Source of the DNA: Thermodesulfobacterium sp. TA1
Lineage (GTDB): Bacteria; Desulfobacterota; Thermodesulfobacteria; Thermodesulfobacteriales; Thermodesulfobacteriaceae
Reading direction: 5' to 3'
Assembly (NCBI RefSeq): GCF_008630935.1
Contig: NZ_CP043908.1
Span: forward strand, 186,001 to 250,000
DNA length: 64,000 bases
Both the position numbers and the translations under genes were made by a program. Positions 7,666-16,527 of the stretch are shown piece by piece; position 1 is the stretch's first letter; every line of letters starts with the position of its first letter. The notes beneath the pieces were generated by a model. That model was not told where the DNA came from. It made no database searches and was given only the letters and a program-made list of their open reading frames with translations.

Positions 7666-8678
7666 TGGTAGAAGAGGAACTCCAACAGCTTAGAGAAGAA
7701 GCCCTAAAAGAGATTGAAAGCCTATCTAATCTTGAAGATCTCAATGTTTTTCGTCTAAAATATTTAGGGAAAAAGGGGGGCCTTACCGGCTATTTAAAAA
7801 AGCTGAAGGACCTTCCTTTAGAAGAAAAAAAACGTATCGGTAGTATTTTAAACGAGTTAAAAGACCAGTTAGAAATTCTTTTAGCAGAAAAAGAGCAGGA
7901 GATTCTTTTTAAACAAGAGGATGTTCTTACAGGTTTAGACCTTTCTCTTCCAGGAAGGAGGCCTTCCTTAGGCGGTCTTCATCCTTTAACCCAGATTATT
8001 CAGGAAATTTGTGAGGTGTTTGGACGTTTAGGTTTTGATGTGGTTCAAGGCCCTGAGGTCGAAACTGAGTATTATAACTTTACTGCTTTAAACATTCCGG
8101 AGTGGCATCCTGCGAGAGACATGCAAGCTACATTTTATCTCAAAAACGGGGCTATACTGAGGACCCACACCTCTCCTATTCAAATAAGGACTATGCTTGA
8201 ACGTAAACCTCCTTTGAGGATCATCGCCCCTGGAAAAGTTTATAGGTGTGATGATGATGTTAGACATTCTCCGATGTTTCATCAAATAGAAGGATTGATG
8301 GTAGACAAAGAGGTCAGTTTTTCTGACCTAAAAGGGGTACTTACCTATTTTGCCAAAGAGGTATTTGGAGAAAGGACTAAAGTTAGGTTTAGACCAAGTT
8401 ATTTTCCTTTTACAGAACCAAGCGTTGAGATGGACATAAGCTGTGTGATTTGTAGCGGAAAAGGTTGTAGGGTATGTAGTGAAACCGGTTGGTTAGAGAT
8501 TTTGGGCGCAGGAATGGTTCATCCCGAAGTGTTTCGGTCGGTAAACTATGATATTTCTTTATGGCAAGGGTTTGCTTTTGGACTTGGTATAGAAAGGATT
8601 GCTATGATAAAGTATGAAATAGATGACATTAGGCTGTTTTTTGACAACCATCTGTATTTTCTTGAGTGTTTTAAATAA
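7662..8678 (+). CDS. pheS: Phenylalanyl-tRNA synthetase alpha subunit
   Basis: Catalytic subunit of the (alpha-beta)2 enzyme. It has an N-terminal coiled-coil arm (residues about 1-90), then class II motifs: motif 2 around [21 protein letters not shown] and motif 3 [14 protein letters not shown]. The insert [12 protein letters not shown] carries a CxxC...CxxC cluster of the kind found in many PheS. The start is taken as the ATG at 7662, whose ATGA overlaps the rplT stop. A GTG at 7656 and an ATG at 7665 are in the same frame. Confidence 0.95.
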   Translation: MMVEEELQQLREEALKEIESLSNLEDLNVFRLKYLGKKGGLTGYLKKLKDLPLEEKKRIGSILNELKDQLEILLAEKEQEILFKQEDVLTGLDLSLPGRRPSLGGLHPLTQIIQEICEVFGRLGFDVVQGPEVETEYYNFTALNIPEWHPARDMQATFYLKNGAILRTHTSPIQIRTMLERKPPLRIIAPGKVYRCDDDVRHSPMFHQIEGLMVDKEVSFSDLKGVLTYFAKEVFGERTKVRFRPSYFPFTEPSVEMDISCVICSGKGCRVCSETGWLEILGAGMVHPEVFRSVNYDISLWQGFAFGLGIERIAMIKYEIDDIRLFFDNHLYFLECFK

Positions 8679-8718
8679 AAAAATTTTTTAACCTTTAGCC
8701 TGAGACAGGAGAGCCTTT

Positions 8719-11121
8719 ATGAAAGTTCCCGTCAGTTGGCTTTCAGAATTTATTGACCTTCGAAAATCTCCGGAAGAAATCGCCGAAATTTTTACGATGG
8801 GTGGTATTGAAGTAGAGGCAGTAGAAAACCCCTATGAGCGTTTAGGAGAAGTAGTAGCGGTAAAAATTTTAGAGGTTTTAGTGTCAGAAGACCTTAGGGA
8901 AGTAGCCCTTTGTAAAGTTACTGACGGAAAAGAGGTTTTTACGGTTTTTACCACAGCTAAAGATCAAGTTAAGCCAGGACTTGTCATTGCTTTAGCTAAA
9001 CCTGGAAGCATTACCTTTTCAGGAGAAAAGGTAGAGGTAAAAAAGGTAAAAAAATATCAATCAGAGGGGATGTTTCTTTCTCCTTATGAGGCTGGTATAG
9101 GCCCTGAAAAAGACGTTTTATTGATTTTACCAGAGGGTGCTCCGTTAGGAACGTCTGTTTATGAGATTTTAGGTATAAAAGAGGCGGTTTTAGACCTTGC
9201 GGTAACCCCTAACAGGGGAGATGTGCTTTCTGTGCTTGGTGCTGCAAGAGAATTGCATTTGCTTACTTCCTGGGAATTTAAACTTCCTTCTTTTGAAGAC
9301 TACCTTAAAGGAGGGAAATATTTTAAGGGAAAAATAGAGATTTTAGAGCCAGAAGGATGTTTTAGGTACATAGGTAGGACTTTTGAGAACGTAAAAATAG
9401 GTGAAAGTCCTTTTTACATACAAAAAAGGTTGTGGGAATGTGGAATAAGAGCGATAAACAGTGTGGTTGATGTGACCAACTATGTGCTTTTAGAGTTAGG
9501 ACAGCCTTTACATGCTTTTGATTGGGACAAGGTAAATGGGCAAACCATTGTTGTTCGTAGGGCCTATCCTCAGGAAAAACTACTTATGCTTGACGGTATA
9601 GAAAGGGTCCTTACAGAGGAGGATTTGGTTATAGCCGATGCTGAAAAGGCGCTTGTGCTTGCAGGTATTATGGGAGGAGAGGATTCAGGTGTTACAGAGC
9701 AAACAAAGAACCTTTTTTTAGAGGCTGCTTGGTTTAACCCGAAATGGATAAGGATGAGCTCTCAGAGACACAGGGTTTCAACCGATAGTTCTTATCGGTT
9801 TGAAAGAAACATAGACCCTGAAGGATTGCCTTTAGCGGTGTTAAGAGCTACTCAATTAATTTTAGATACTGCAGGGGCTGAACGTTTTTCTGAGATGGTA
9901 GACCTTTATCCTAAACCTTATGTCTATCCACAGATTTTATTATCTCAAAAAAAAGTTGAGAAATACTTAGGCTTTTCTCTTCCTATGGGAGAGGTTAAGG
10001 ATCTTCTTGCCAAGGTAGGCGAGGTAAGGCCAGTAGGAGAAAACTTTGAGGTAAAACCTTATTCTTACAGGCAGGACCTAAAAATACCAGAAGACCTGAT
10101 AGAAGAGATAGCTAGAGTATATGGTTATGAAAAAATACCTACTACCTTTCCTAAGGCAGAGCTTTGGGCTAAAGGTAAAAATCTAACTCTCAAGTTAGAG
10201 GAGAGGATAAAAGAGCTTTTTAGAGCTTTTGGGTTTTTTGAGGTAATTAATTATAGTTTTATAGACCCTAAGGATTTAGAAAGACTTCATCTAAGCCCTG
10301 AAGACCCAAGGTCTAAACCTTTAGAAATAGCTAACCCTCTTGCTTCTAATCAGTCGGTGATGAGGACTACCCTGGTCCCAGGGCTTATCAGGACGGCTTG
10401 TTTTAATTTTTTTAGAGAGGTAAACTCCCTTTCTATTTTTGAGACTGGCAAGGTGTTTTTCCCCACAAAAGATGTCCTTCCTTACGAGCCTTTACATCTT
10501 GGAATTTTATTGATGGGGCAAAAGACCACAGAGGCCTGGTATCAACAACCAGAGAGGTTTGATATCTACGACCTGAAAGGGGTTTTGGAAGAGTTTTTTG
10601 AAACTTTAAACCTTGAAGTGGAGTTTAGATCTTATTCAGAGGAACCTTTCTTGAAACGTGGAGTTTCTTTTGACCTTTATGTTAGAGAAGAAAAAATCGG
10701 TTTTGCAGGAGAGGTAAAACAAACGGTTTTAAAGTCTTTTGACCTAAAAACCAACGTTTTAGTTGGTGAAATAATTTTAGAAAAAGTTTTAAAACATTTT
10801 ACTTCTTTAAGCAACATAAAAAAAGTTAAGAAACCACCTAAGTTTCCTTCTACTACCAGAGATGTAACCTGTGTGCTTGATAGAGAAATTAAGGTAGGAG
10901 ATGTTTTGCATTTTATTCAGACTTTATCTGTACCTTATTTAGAAAAGGTTAGTTGTATTAAAGTTTATGAGGGTCCACCTATTCCAGAAGGCCAGAAAAG
11001 TGTGAGTTTAAGGTTTTGGTATAGGGCTGATGATAGGACTTTAACCGATGAGGAAATCAATCGGATACAAGATGAGGTCGCTCGAAAAATTTTTACTACT
11101 TTTAATGCTAAGCCAAGATGA
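8719..11121 (+). CDS. pheT: Phenylalanyl-tRNA synthetase beta subunit
   Basis: 800 residues, full length. Domain order: the B1 start (MKVPVSWLSEFIDL), a tRNA-binding EMAP-like OB fold (about 40-150), the B3/B4 editing region (VTPNRGDVLSVLGAARE; RAINSVVDVTNYVLLELGQPLHAFD; GIMGGEDSGV), the B5 domain, a degenerate synthetase core, and a C-terminal ferredoxin-like anticodon-binding domain (KFPSTTRDV...SLRFWYRADDRTLTDEE). The subunit edits mischarged Tyr and contacts the anticodon. Its stop overlaps ihfA by ATGA. Confidence 0.95.
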   Translation: MKVPVSWLSEFIDLRKSPEEIAEIFTMGGIEVEAVENPYERLGEVVAVKILEVLVSEDLREVALCKVTDGKEVFTVFTTAKDQVKPGLVIALAKPGSITFSGEKVEVKKVKKYQSEGMFLSPYEAGIGPEKDVLLILPEGAPLGTSVYEILGIKEAVLDLAVTPNRGDVLSVLGAARELHLLTSWEFKLPSFEDYLKGGKYFKGKIEILEPEGCFRYIGRTFENVKIGESPFYIQKRLWECGIRAINSVVDVTNYVLLELGQPLHAFDWDKVNGQTIVVRRAYPQEKLLMLDGIERVLTEEDLVIADAEKALVLAGIMGGEDSGVTEQTKNLFLEAAWFNPKWIRMSSQRHRVSTDSSYRFERNIDPEGLPLAVLRATQLILDTAGAERFSEMVDLYPKPYVYPQILLSQKKVEKYLGFSLPMGEVKDLLAKVGEVRPVGENFEVKPYSYRQDLKIPEDLIEEIARVYGYEKIPTTFPKAELWAKGKNLTLKLEERIKELFRAFGFFEVINYSFIDPKDLERLHLSPEDPRSKPLEIANPLASNQSVMRTTLVPGLIRTACFNFFREVNSLSIFETGKVFFPTKDVLPYEPLHLGILLMGQKTTEAWYQQPERFDIYDLKGVLEEFFETLNLEVEFRSYSEEPFLKRGVSFDLYVREEKIGFAGEVKQTVLKSFDLKTNVLVGEIILEKVLKHFTSLSNIKKVKKPPKFPSTTRDVTCVLDREIKVGDVLHFIQTLSVPYLEKVSCIKVYEGPPIPEGQKSVSLRFWYRADDRTLTDEEINRIQDEVARKIFTTFNAKPR

Positions 11122-11411
11122 AAAAAACCATCACCAAAAAAGAAGTAGTAGAAATTTTGGCCGAAAAAACCGGCCTTTCTAAAAGGACCTTAGGAAAGAT
11201 AGTAGAAGAAATCCTTGAAGAGATAAAGCTCGGATTAGAAAGAGGGGAAGAGGTTCAGATAGTAAGGTTTGGAAGTTTTATTCCTTATAAAACTAAAGAA
11301 AAAATAGGGAGAAACTTAAAAACCGGAGAGGTTATTAAGGTACCTTCTTTTAAAAAAATTAGGTTTAAGATAGCCCCTCAGTTTAAAGCTGAACTCCAAG
11401 ATGAAACCTAA
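11118..11411 (+). CDS. ihfA: Integration host factor / HU-type DNA-bending protein
   Basis: 97 residues of the HU/IHF fold: an N-terminal helical dimer (ITKKEVVEILAEKTGLSKRT), then the beta-arm with VRFGSF and GRNLKTGEVIKVP, the DNA-intercalating arm signature. The place just after pheT matches ihfA of Proteobacteria, hence the symbol. From sequence alone HU versus IHF-alpha is not certain. It overlaps pheT (ATGA) and the next gene by 11 nt, so the three are translated together. Confidence 0.85.
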   Translation: MKKTITKKEVVEILAEKTGLSKRTLGKIVEEILEEIKLGLERGEEVQIVRFGSFIPYKTKEKIGRNLKTGEVIKVPSFKKIRFKIAPQFKAELQDET

Positions 11412-11751
11412 AAAAGAAAGTCTTTATGTTCCTATTTCTGAAGTTGCTCAGCTTTTAAACGTTAAGACTCATGTGCTTTACTACTGGGAAAAAAAAATTC
11501 CTCAACTCAAACCCTATAAGATTTCTAACAGAAAGTTCTATAAAAAAGATCAACTTGAGCTTTTATTTAAGGTTAAAAAATTAGTAGAGGAAGGTTATAC
11601 CTTAGAAGGGGTTAAAAAATCATTAAGTCTTAAAAAATTGGAACAACCAGCCCTTTTTAATCCTAAAGAAATCATTACTCAAGAAAAGGTTTTAAGAAAG
11701 GTTATCAAAGAGGTCTTAAAAGAGCTAAAGGATATCTACAGGTCTCTATAA
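11401..11751 (+). CDS. MerR-family transcriptional regulator
   Basis: 116 residues. An N-terminal winged HTH (YVPISEVAQLLNVKTHVLYYWEKKIPQLKP...NRKFYKKDQLELL) is followed by a short helical dimerisation part (KVKKLVEEGYTLEGVKKSL). There is no C-terminal Cys-rich or drug-binding domain, so the effector is unknown. The arrangement pheT-ihfA-merR is shared with many Proteobacteria. A short hairpin follows. Confidence 0.88.
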   Translation: MKPKKESLYVPISEVAQLLNVKTHVLYYWEKKIPQLKPYKISNRKFYKKDQLELLFKVKKLVEEGYTLEGVKKSLSLKKLEQPALFNPKEIITQEKVLRKVIKEVLKELKDIYRSL

Positions 11752-11756
11752 TTTCT

Positions 11757-11780
11757 AAGAGATTTAGCCATCTCTTTTAA
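11757..11780 (+). terminator. Weak hairpin after merR
   Basis: A 7-bp stem AAGAGAT / ATCTCTT with a 6-nt loop, then TTTAAAAAA. It lies just past the merR stop and is A/T-rich, so it is a weak terminator at best. Confidence 0.45.
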
Positions 11781-11866
11781 AAAATTTAGGTTTGCAGGCA
11801 AAGGCTCGGTAGGATTAAAAATTATTTTTGTATTAGTAGATTTTTAGAAAATTTTTTTAAAATGGA

Positions 11867-11894
11867 TTGACTTTAACTTATGATGAATTATTTT
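11867..11894 (+). promoter_or_regulatory. Putative promoter of the oxygen-defence operon
   Basis: TTGACT (11867-11872), a 16-bp spacer and TATTTT (11889-11894) lie about 30 bp before the desulfoferrodoxin ATG. The ribosome site aaaggagggag follows. No clear PerR or Fur box was recognised. Confidence 0.45.
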
Positions 11895-11925
11895 AATTTA
11901 AAAAAAATTATAAAAGGAGGGAGTT

Positions 11926-12306
11926 ATGGCTGCAAGGTTAGAGCTTTATAAATGTAAGGTATGTGGCAACATAGTGCTGGTGATGCATGGGGGTAAAGGT
12001 CAGTTGGTATGTTGTGGGAAGCCTATGGAGCTGCAAAATCCCAATACAGTAGATGCAGCCCTTGAAAAACATGTTCCGGTGATAGAAAAGGAGGAAGAGG
12101 TCTATAAGGTAAAAGTAGGAAGTGTGCCACATCCTATGACAGAGGAGCATTATATAGAGTGGATTGAGCTTCACACCGATGATGACAGGGTTTACATCAA
12201 GTTTTTAAAACCAGGAGAGGCTCCTGAAGCGGTATTTGAGGTCAAGGCAGGGAAAGTAATCGCTAAGGAGTGGTGCAACCTTCATGGATATTGGCAAAGT
12301 TCTTAA
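11926..12306 (+). CDS. dfx: Desulfoferrodoxin (two-iron superoxide reductase)
   Basis: Reduces superoxide to peroxide without making oxygen, with electrons from rubredoxin. Residues 1-36 are a desulforedoxin-type Fe(Cys)4 domain (C10, C13, C29, C30). The second domain holds the Fe(His)4Cys site: H49 in EKHVP, H69, H75, C117 and H120 in EWCNLHG, and the Glu47-Lys48 pair near the active iron. 126 residues, normal for class I SOR. It heads a cluster of rubredoxins and a flavodiiron protein, its expected electron partners. Confidence 0.96.
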   Translation: MAARLELYKCKVCGNIVLVMHGGKGQLVCCGKPMELQNPNTVDAALEKHVPVIEKEEEVYKVKVGSVPHPMTEEHYIEWIELHTDDDRVYIKFLKPGEAPEAVFEVKAGKVIAKEWCNLHGYWQSS

Positions 12307-12343
12307 TATAACAACCAGGCTATAAAACCAGGAGGTGAGGTCT

Positions 12344-12520
12344 ATGTCTGAAAAACCCAAAAAATATAAATGTAGTAGATGCGGTTATATCTATGACCCA
12401 GAACAAGGAGACCCTAAGGGAAATATTCCTCCAGGAACACCTTTTGAAAAACTTCCAGACAACTGGAAATGCCCAAGATGTGGTGCTCCGAAGAATTTAT
12501 TTTTGCCTTTACCAGATTAA
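12344..12520 (+). CDS. Rubredoxin 1
   Basis: 58 residues with [15 protein letters not shown] and CPRCGAPK, the two CxxCG knuckles of an Fe(Cys)4 rubredoxin, plus the conserved [16 protein letters not shown]. It is more charged at the N-terminus (MSEKPKKYK) and ends LFLPLPD. The ATG at 12344 follows ggaggtg by 6 nt; a GTG nine bases earlier overlaps that site and is not used. It carries one electron to SOR and/or the flavodiiron protein. Confidence 0.95.
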   Translation: MSEKPKKYKCSRCGYIYDPEQGDPKGNIPPGTPFEKLPDNWKCPRCGAPKNLFLPLPD

Positions 12521-12552
12521 CAAGTAGTTAAAAATTTAAAAGAGGTTGCTTT

Positions 12553-12747
12553 ATGGGAAAGGATCCTAAAAAGGATAAAAAATATAGGTGTAAGTGTTGT
12601 GGCTACCTTTATGACCCTAAAAAAGGGGACCCTTCAAGGTTTGTGTCTCCTCCAGGGACATGCTTTGAAGAACTTCCTGAAAGTTGGACTTGCCCTCATT
12701 GCGGGGCAAATAAATCCTCTTTTAAAGAAGAGGAAGGAGGTTTTTAA
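12553..12747 (+). CDS. Rubredoxin 2 (divergent, extra Cys)
   Basis: 64 residues. The first knuckle is [15 protein letters not shown] (an extra Cys inside CxxC) and the second is CPHCGANK. The loop has two inserted residues ([14 protein letters not shown]) with yet another Cys where Thr/Pro-Phe is usual. The tail is acidic (FKEEEGGF). The four iron ligands are in place, so it should still bind iron. The extra cysteines may shift potential or allow disulfide chemistry (inference). Confidence 0.92.
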   Translation: MGKDPKKDKKYRCKCCGYLYDPKKGDPSRFVSPPGTCFEELPESWTCPHCGANKSSFKEEEGGF

Positions 12748-12789
12748 AGTTTTGGATTAATACCAAAAAATCCTATCAGGAGGTGAAAG

Positions 12790-12951
12790 ATGAAGAAGTA
12801 TAAGTGTAGTGTTTGTGGTTATGTGTATGATCCTGCAACCGGAGACCCTGATAACGGTATACCTGCGGGTACTCCATTTGAAAGCCTTCCTGATGACTGG
12901 ACCTGTCCTGTTTGTGGAGCAGCTAAGACTGATTTTGTACCAGAAGATTAA
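12790..12951 (+). CDS. Rubredoxin 3 (canonical)
   Basis: 53 residues, the classic clostridial/Desulfovibrio size: [35 protein letters not shown], then [11 protein letters not shown]. All four Cys and the aromatic core residues are present. The ribosome site caggaggtg precedes the ATG at 12790. It closes the run of three rubredoxins and is followed by a strong terminator, so dfx-rd1-rd2-rd3 looks like one transcript. Confidence 0.95.
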   Translation: MKKYKCSVCGYVYDPATGDPDNGIPAGTPFESLPDDWTCPVCGAAKTDFVPED

Positions 12952-12966
12952 ACCTTTTTGGTTTTA

Positions 12967-12998
12967 AAAAGGGAGGTAAAACCTCCCTTTTCGTTTTT
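12967..12998 (+). terminator. Rho-independent terminator after rubredoxin 3
   Basis: AAAAGGGAGGT and ACCTCCCTTTT form an 11-bp stem with an AAA loop, followed by a T run. It separates the dfx-rubredoxin unit from the DsrE-like gene. Confidence 0.9.
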
Positions 12999-13027
12999 TA
13001 AAATAAATCTTTTTAAGAGGTGTTTTT

Positions 13028-13375
13028 ATGTCTAAAATAGCATTTTTTGCTTTTAAAGAAGAACCTATGTGTTTTATTCATGTTTTGTTAAACGCTCTGG
13101 ATTCAGCAGAGAAGGGGTTTGAGGTAAAGGTGGTTTTAGAAGGTGCTTCTACTAAATTAGTGCCTGAACTTTATTCTGAAAAAAGCATGTTGTATAATCT
13201 TTTTCAGAAAGCTTTAGAGAAAGGACTTATAGCAGGTGTTTGTAAAGCTTGTGCTCAAAAAATGGGAACTTTAGAGATAGCTAAAGAAAAGGGGCTTGAG
13301 GTCCTTGAAGACATGTATGGACATGCTGGTATGGCAAACTTTATAAAACAAGGGTATACTATAATTACACTTTAA
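13028..13375 (+). CDS. DsrE/F-like cytoplasmic sulfur-relay protein
   Basis: 115 residues of the DsrE/YchN-like fold: MSKIAFFAFKEEPMCFIHVLLNALD, then VKVVLEGASTKLV and a Cys pair in GVCKACAQKMG, ending in an amphipathic helix and YTIITL. The Cys near residue 74 in CKAC occupies the position of the persulfide-carrying Cys in DsrE-type proteins. It sits between the rubredoxins and the flavodiiron protein, 36 nt before the latter. A link between sulfur and oxygen stress is inferred only from place. Confidence 0.7.
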   Translation: MSKIAFFAFKEEPMCFIHVLLNALDSAEKGFEVKVVLEGASTKLVPELYSEKSMLYNLFQKALEKGLIAGVCKACAQKMGTLEIAKEKGLEVLEDMYGHAGMANFIKQGYTIITL

Positions 13376-13411
13376 TAGAGATTTTTCCTAATTCAAAATA
13401 GGAGGGGAGGT

Positions 13412-14602
13412 ATGGATCCGGTAAAGATTAAAGAGGAAATTTATTGGGTAGGGGGTATAGATTGGCATATAAGAAATTTTCATGGATATACTACGATTAG
13501 AGGTACTACTTATAATGCCTATCTGATAATAGATGAAAAGATAACCCTTTTTGATACGGTAAAACATGGCTTTGAGGAGGAGATGCTTGAGCGTGTTTCC
13601 AAAATAGTTTCTCCTGAAAGGATAGACTATTTAGTGGTAAACCACATAGAGCCTGATCATGCAGGTGGTTTTAGTTATATTGCTCAAAAGATAAAGCCTG
13701 AAAAAATTTTTATTACTAAAAACGGAAAGGCAGGGCTTTCTGCCTATTTACATAACTTAGACTTTCCCTTTGAAGAGGTAAAAACAGGACATGAAGTAAA
13801 GATAGGGAAAAGGACCGTAAAGTTTATAGAAACCCCTATGATCCACTGGCCTGATAGTATGATAAGCTACATACCAGAGGAAAAACTTCTTATTTCTCAA
13901 GATGCCTTTGGTCAGCACTACGCAACCAGTAAAAGGTTTGATGATGAAGTAGACCCTTGTGTCTTGATACAAGAAGCAGCTAAATATTACGCCAACATTG
14001 TTTTACCTTTTTCTCCTCAAGTACAAAAATTACTTAAAACTGTAAAAGACTTAGGGCTTAAAATAGAAACCATTTGTCCTGACCACGGTGTGGTTTGGAG
14101 AAGTAAGGTTAAAGACATTTTAGACCTTTATGAAAAATGGAGTTCTTACCAGGCTGATGAGCGGGTGGTTATAGTTTATGACACTATGTGGAAAAGCACT
14201 GAAAAGATGGCTAATGCCATCGCAGAGGGTGTGTTTAAAGAAGGAGTGGATGCAAGGATGTTTAAACTTTCTACCTCAGACATAACAGACGTTATGACTG
14301 AGGTTATGCTTGCTAAGGGAATAGCCTTAGGAAGTTCAACTCTTAACAACAACCTTCTTCCCACTATGGCCTCTTTTTTAACCTACATGAAAGGGCTCAG
14401 ACCAAGGAAAAAGGTGGGATTAGCCTTTGGTTCCTATGGATGGAGTGGAGAGGCAGTAGGACAGTTAAACGAGTATTTAAAGGAGATCCAGGCTGAGGTT
14501 ATTCATGAGGGTTTAAAGGTTAAGTATGCACCTACTGAAGAGGTGCTCAAGACCTGTGAAGAATTAGGAAGGCTTTTAGCTCAAAAAGTAAAAGAGGGAT
14601 AA
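13412..14602 (+). CDS. Flavodiiron protein (rubredoxin:oxygen oxidoreductase)
   Basis: Reduces O2 to water (or NO to N2O) with electrons from rubredoxin. The N-terminal beta-lactamase-like domain holds the diiron ligands H78, E80, D82, H83 (NHIEPDHAGG), H147 (IHWPDS), D166 (SQDAFGQH) and H225 (CPDHGVVW). A flavodoxin domain (about 250-396) starts VVIVYDTMWKSTEKMA and has the FMN loops SSTLNNN and AFGSYGWSGEA. 396 residues, class A. Three rubredoxins upstream are the expected donors. The ribosome site aggaggggagg is strong. Confidence 0.96.
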   Translation: MDPVKIKEEIYWVGGIDWHIRNFHGYTTIRGTTYNAYLIIDEKITLFDTVKHGFEEEMLERVSKIVSPERIDYLVVNHIEPDHAGGFSYIAQKIKPEKIFITKNGKAGLSAYLHNLDFPFEEVKTGHEVKIGKRTVKFIETPMIHWPDSMISYIPEEKLLISQDAFGQHYATSKRFDDEVDPCVLIQEAAKYYANIVLPFSPQVQKLLKTVKDLGLKIETICPDHGVVWRSKVKDILDLYEKWSSYQADERVVIVYDTMWKSTEKMANAIAEGVFKEGVDARMFKLSTSDITDVMTEVMLAKGIALGSSTLNNNLLPTMASFLTYMKGLRPRKKVGLAFGSYGWSGEAVGQLNEYLKEIQAEVIHEGLKVKYAPTEEVLKTCEELGRLLAQKVKEG

Positions 14603-14615
14603 AAAGAGGTGTATT

Positions 14616-15341
14616 TTGACAGGTTTTTATCAGACTTCGCTTAAAAAGAGGGTCCTTAAAATTTTAGAAGAGGACCCTCTTTTTAAGGCTATAGAAAACA
14701 TAAAAGGTCTTCCTTCTACAAAGGTCGTAAGTGTTCTTATCGGGGCTTTTTTGCATAGAGAAGAGGTGGTAAGATGGAAGGCCATTGCCTGTTTTGGGGT
14801 GATTACTAAAGAAATTGCGGATAAGGATTTAGAAAGGGCAAGGGTGGTAATAAGAAGGCTTATGTGGATGTTAAACGAAGAGTCAGGAAGTATGGCCTGG
14901 GGTGTGCCTGAAGGTTTTGCCGAGGCAATGTTTCACTCAGAGGTTTTAAGAAAAGAATATCTCTCTATTTATGTCTCTTACCTGTGGGACCCTAAGGAGG
15001 AAAGAAAATATAAGGCAGACAATTATTTAGAGTTTCCTCCTGCCCAGAGAGGGGTTGTTTGGGGTATAGGAAGGCTTGCACAGGCTAAAAAAGAAGACCT
15101 TCTGGAAAGAAAGGCACATTTGTATGTATATCAGCATCTTTTTTCGCAAGACAAGGTGGTAAGTTTTTTAAGTCTCTGGTCCTTATCACAGTTCTCTTCT
15201 GATTTGTCTCAAATAAACTTAGATCCAATACCGGTAAAAGAGCGCTTGGAAAGGTTCAGACAGGAAGGTTTTAGAATACTTATGTTTGATGGTCATGACA
15301 TAGGATATAAGACAGCCGAAAGTTTGGTTTTTAGGGTTTAA
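14616..15341 (+). CDS. DVU0298-family HEAT-like protein (first copy)
   Basis: 241 residues, all helical, with repeated helix pairs such as VVSVLIGAFLHREEVVRWKAIACFG and AQRGVVWGIGRLAQ typical of HEAT-like repeats. The family is known mainly from sulfate reducers and its role is unknown. The start is a TTG, 6 nt after agagg and 14 nt after the flavodiiron stop, which suggests one transcript with it. It ends FDGHDIGYKTAESLVFRV. A second, larger relative lies at 45035-46105 with an N-terminal zinc ribbon. Confidence 0.7.
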   Translation: MTGFYQTSLKKRVLKILEEDPLFKAIENIKGLPSTKVVSVLIGAFLHREEVVRWKAIACFGVITKEIADKDLERARVVIRRLMWMLNEESGSMAWGVPEGFAEAMFHSEVLRKEYLSIYVSYLWDPKEERKYKADNYLEFPPAQRGVVWGIGRLAQAKKEDLLERKAHLYVYQHLFSQDKVVSFLSLWSLSQFSSDLSQINLDPIPVKERLERFRQEGFRILMFDGHDIGYKTAESLVFRV

Positions 15342-15373
15342 ATTTTTAAAATTTGTTTTATATTTATGTCGCT

Positions 15374-16517
15374 ATGAAAATGCAGACTCAAGCTTATAAA
15401 AACATAGATTTTGAAAAGGTATTAAACTATTTTTCTGAGCAACTTGAGGATTTAAGGGGGTGTCTTTGACCCTGCTTCTATCAAGAAGCGTCTTTCTCAG
15501 ATAGAAGAAACCTTTCAGAAAAGTGACATCGATTGGGACTCCCCAGCTACTAAAAACCTTCTTAAAGAACGTGCAAGCCTGATAGAAAGGTTGAACCTTT
15601 TTGAAGATTTAGAGAAAGATTTTGCTGGTATTTGCGAGTGGTATGCCCTATATAAAGAGGAGAAAACCCCTGATTTTTTAGAATTTCTTTCAGAAGAAAT
15701 AGAACAATTTGATAAAAAATTAAAAACAGAAGAAAGTAAGCTTCTGCTTTCTGACGAGTATGATTATTCTTCTGCTATTTTAAGTATACATGCAGGCACC
15801 GGAGGCACAGATGCCCAAGATTGGGCCTATATGTTGTTAAAAATGTATGTTAAATGGGCTGAAAAGAAGGGATTTTCGGTAAAGGTAGTAGATAGCCTTC
15901 CTGGAGAAGAGGCAGGTATAAAGAGTGCTGTGGTTTTGGTAGAAGGTCCTTGGGCTTATGGTTATCTTAAAGGAGAAAAAGGTGTACATAGATTGGTTAG
16001 GATTTCTCCGTTTGATGCTAACGCAAGAAGACATACCTCTTTTGCTTCAGTAACGGTTATTCCTGAGATAGAAGAAAACATAGAAATAGAAATAAGGACT
16101 GAAGACCTAAGAATTGAAACCATGAGGGCAGGAGGTCATGGAGGTCAACATGTAAACAAAACAGAGAGTGCAGTAAGGATTACACATATTCCTACAGGTA
16201 TAGTCGTTACCTGTCAAAACGAAAGAAGTCAGCATCTTAACAAGGCTATTGCTTTAAAAATATTAAAATCAAGGCTGTATCAATTAGAAAAACAAAAGCT
16301 TGAACAGAAAAAGGAAAGCCTGATTGGAGAAAAAAAAGAAATAGGTTGGGGGAACCAAATTAGAAGCTATATCCTTCATCCTTACCGGGTGATAAAAGAC
16401 CATCGTACTCAATTAGAGGTTTTTAAAGTAGAAGATGTATTAGACGGGGAGATCGACGATTTTATAAGAGAATATCTTTTATGGGAAGCCAAACAAAAAC
16501 TTAACCATAAAAAATAA
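15374..16517 (+). CDS. prfB: Peptide chain release factor 2 (programmed +1 frameshift)
   Basis: Terminates translation at UGA and UAA. The first 31 codons (MKMQTQAYKNIDFEKVLNYF...LRGCL) end at CTT TGA. Reading then continues in the +1 frame (GAC CCT GCT...), giving DPASIKKRLSQIEE and so on, 380 residues in all. The RF2 tripeptide SPF (VRISPFDANARRHTSF) and the catalytic GGQ (GGHGGQHVNKTESAVR) are intact. The frameshift makes RF2 self-regulating: low RF2 stalls at UGA and favours the shift. Confidence 0.96.
15455..15470 (+). promoter_or_regulatory. RF2 programmed frameshift site
   Basis: The internal ribosome-site-like AGGGGG, a 3-nt spacer TGT, then CTT TGA C match the conserved RF2 recoding signal in spacing and sequence. 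The in-frame stop is TGA at 15467-15469; the +1 frame resumes at GAC 15468. Confidence 0.95.
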
Positions 16518-16527
16518 GGGGTGTTTT

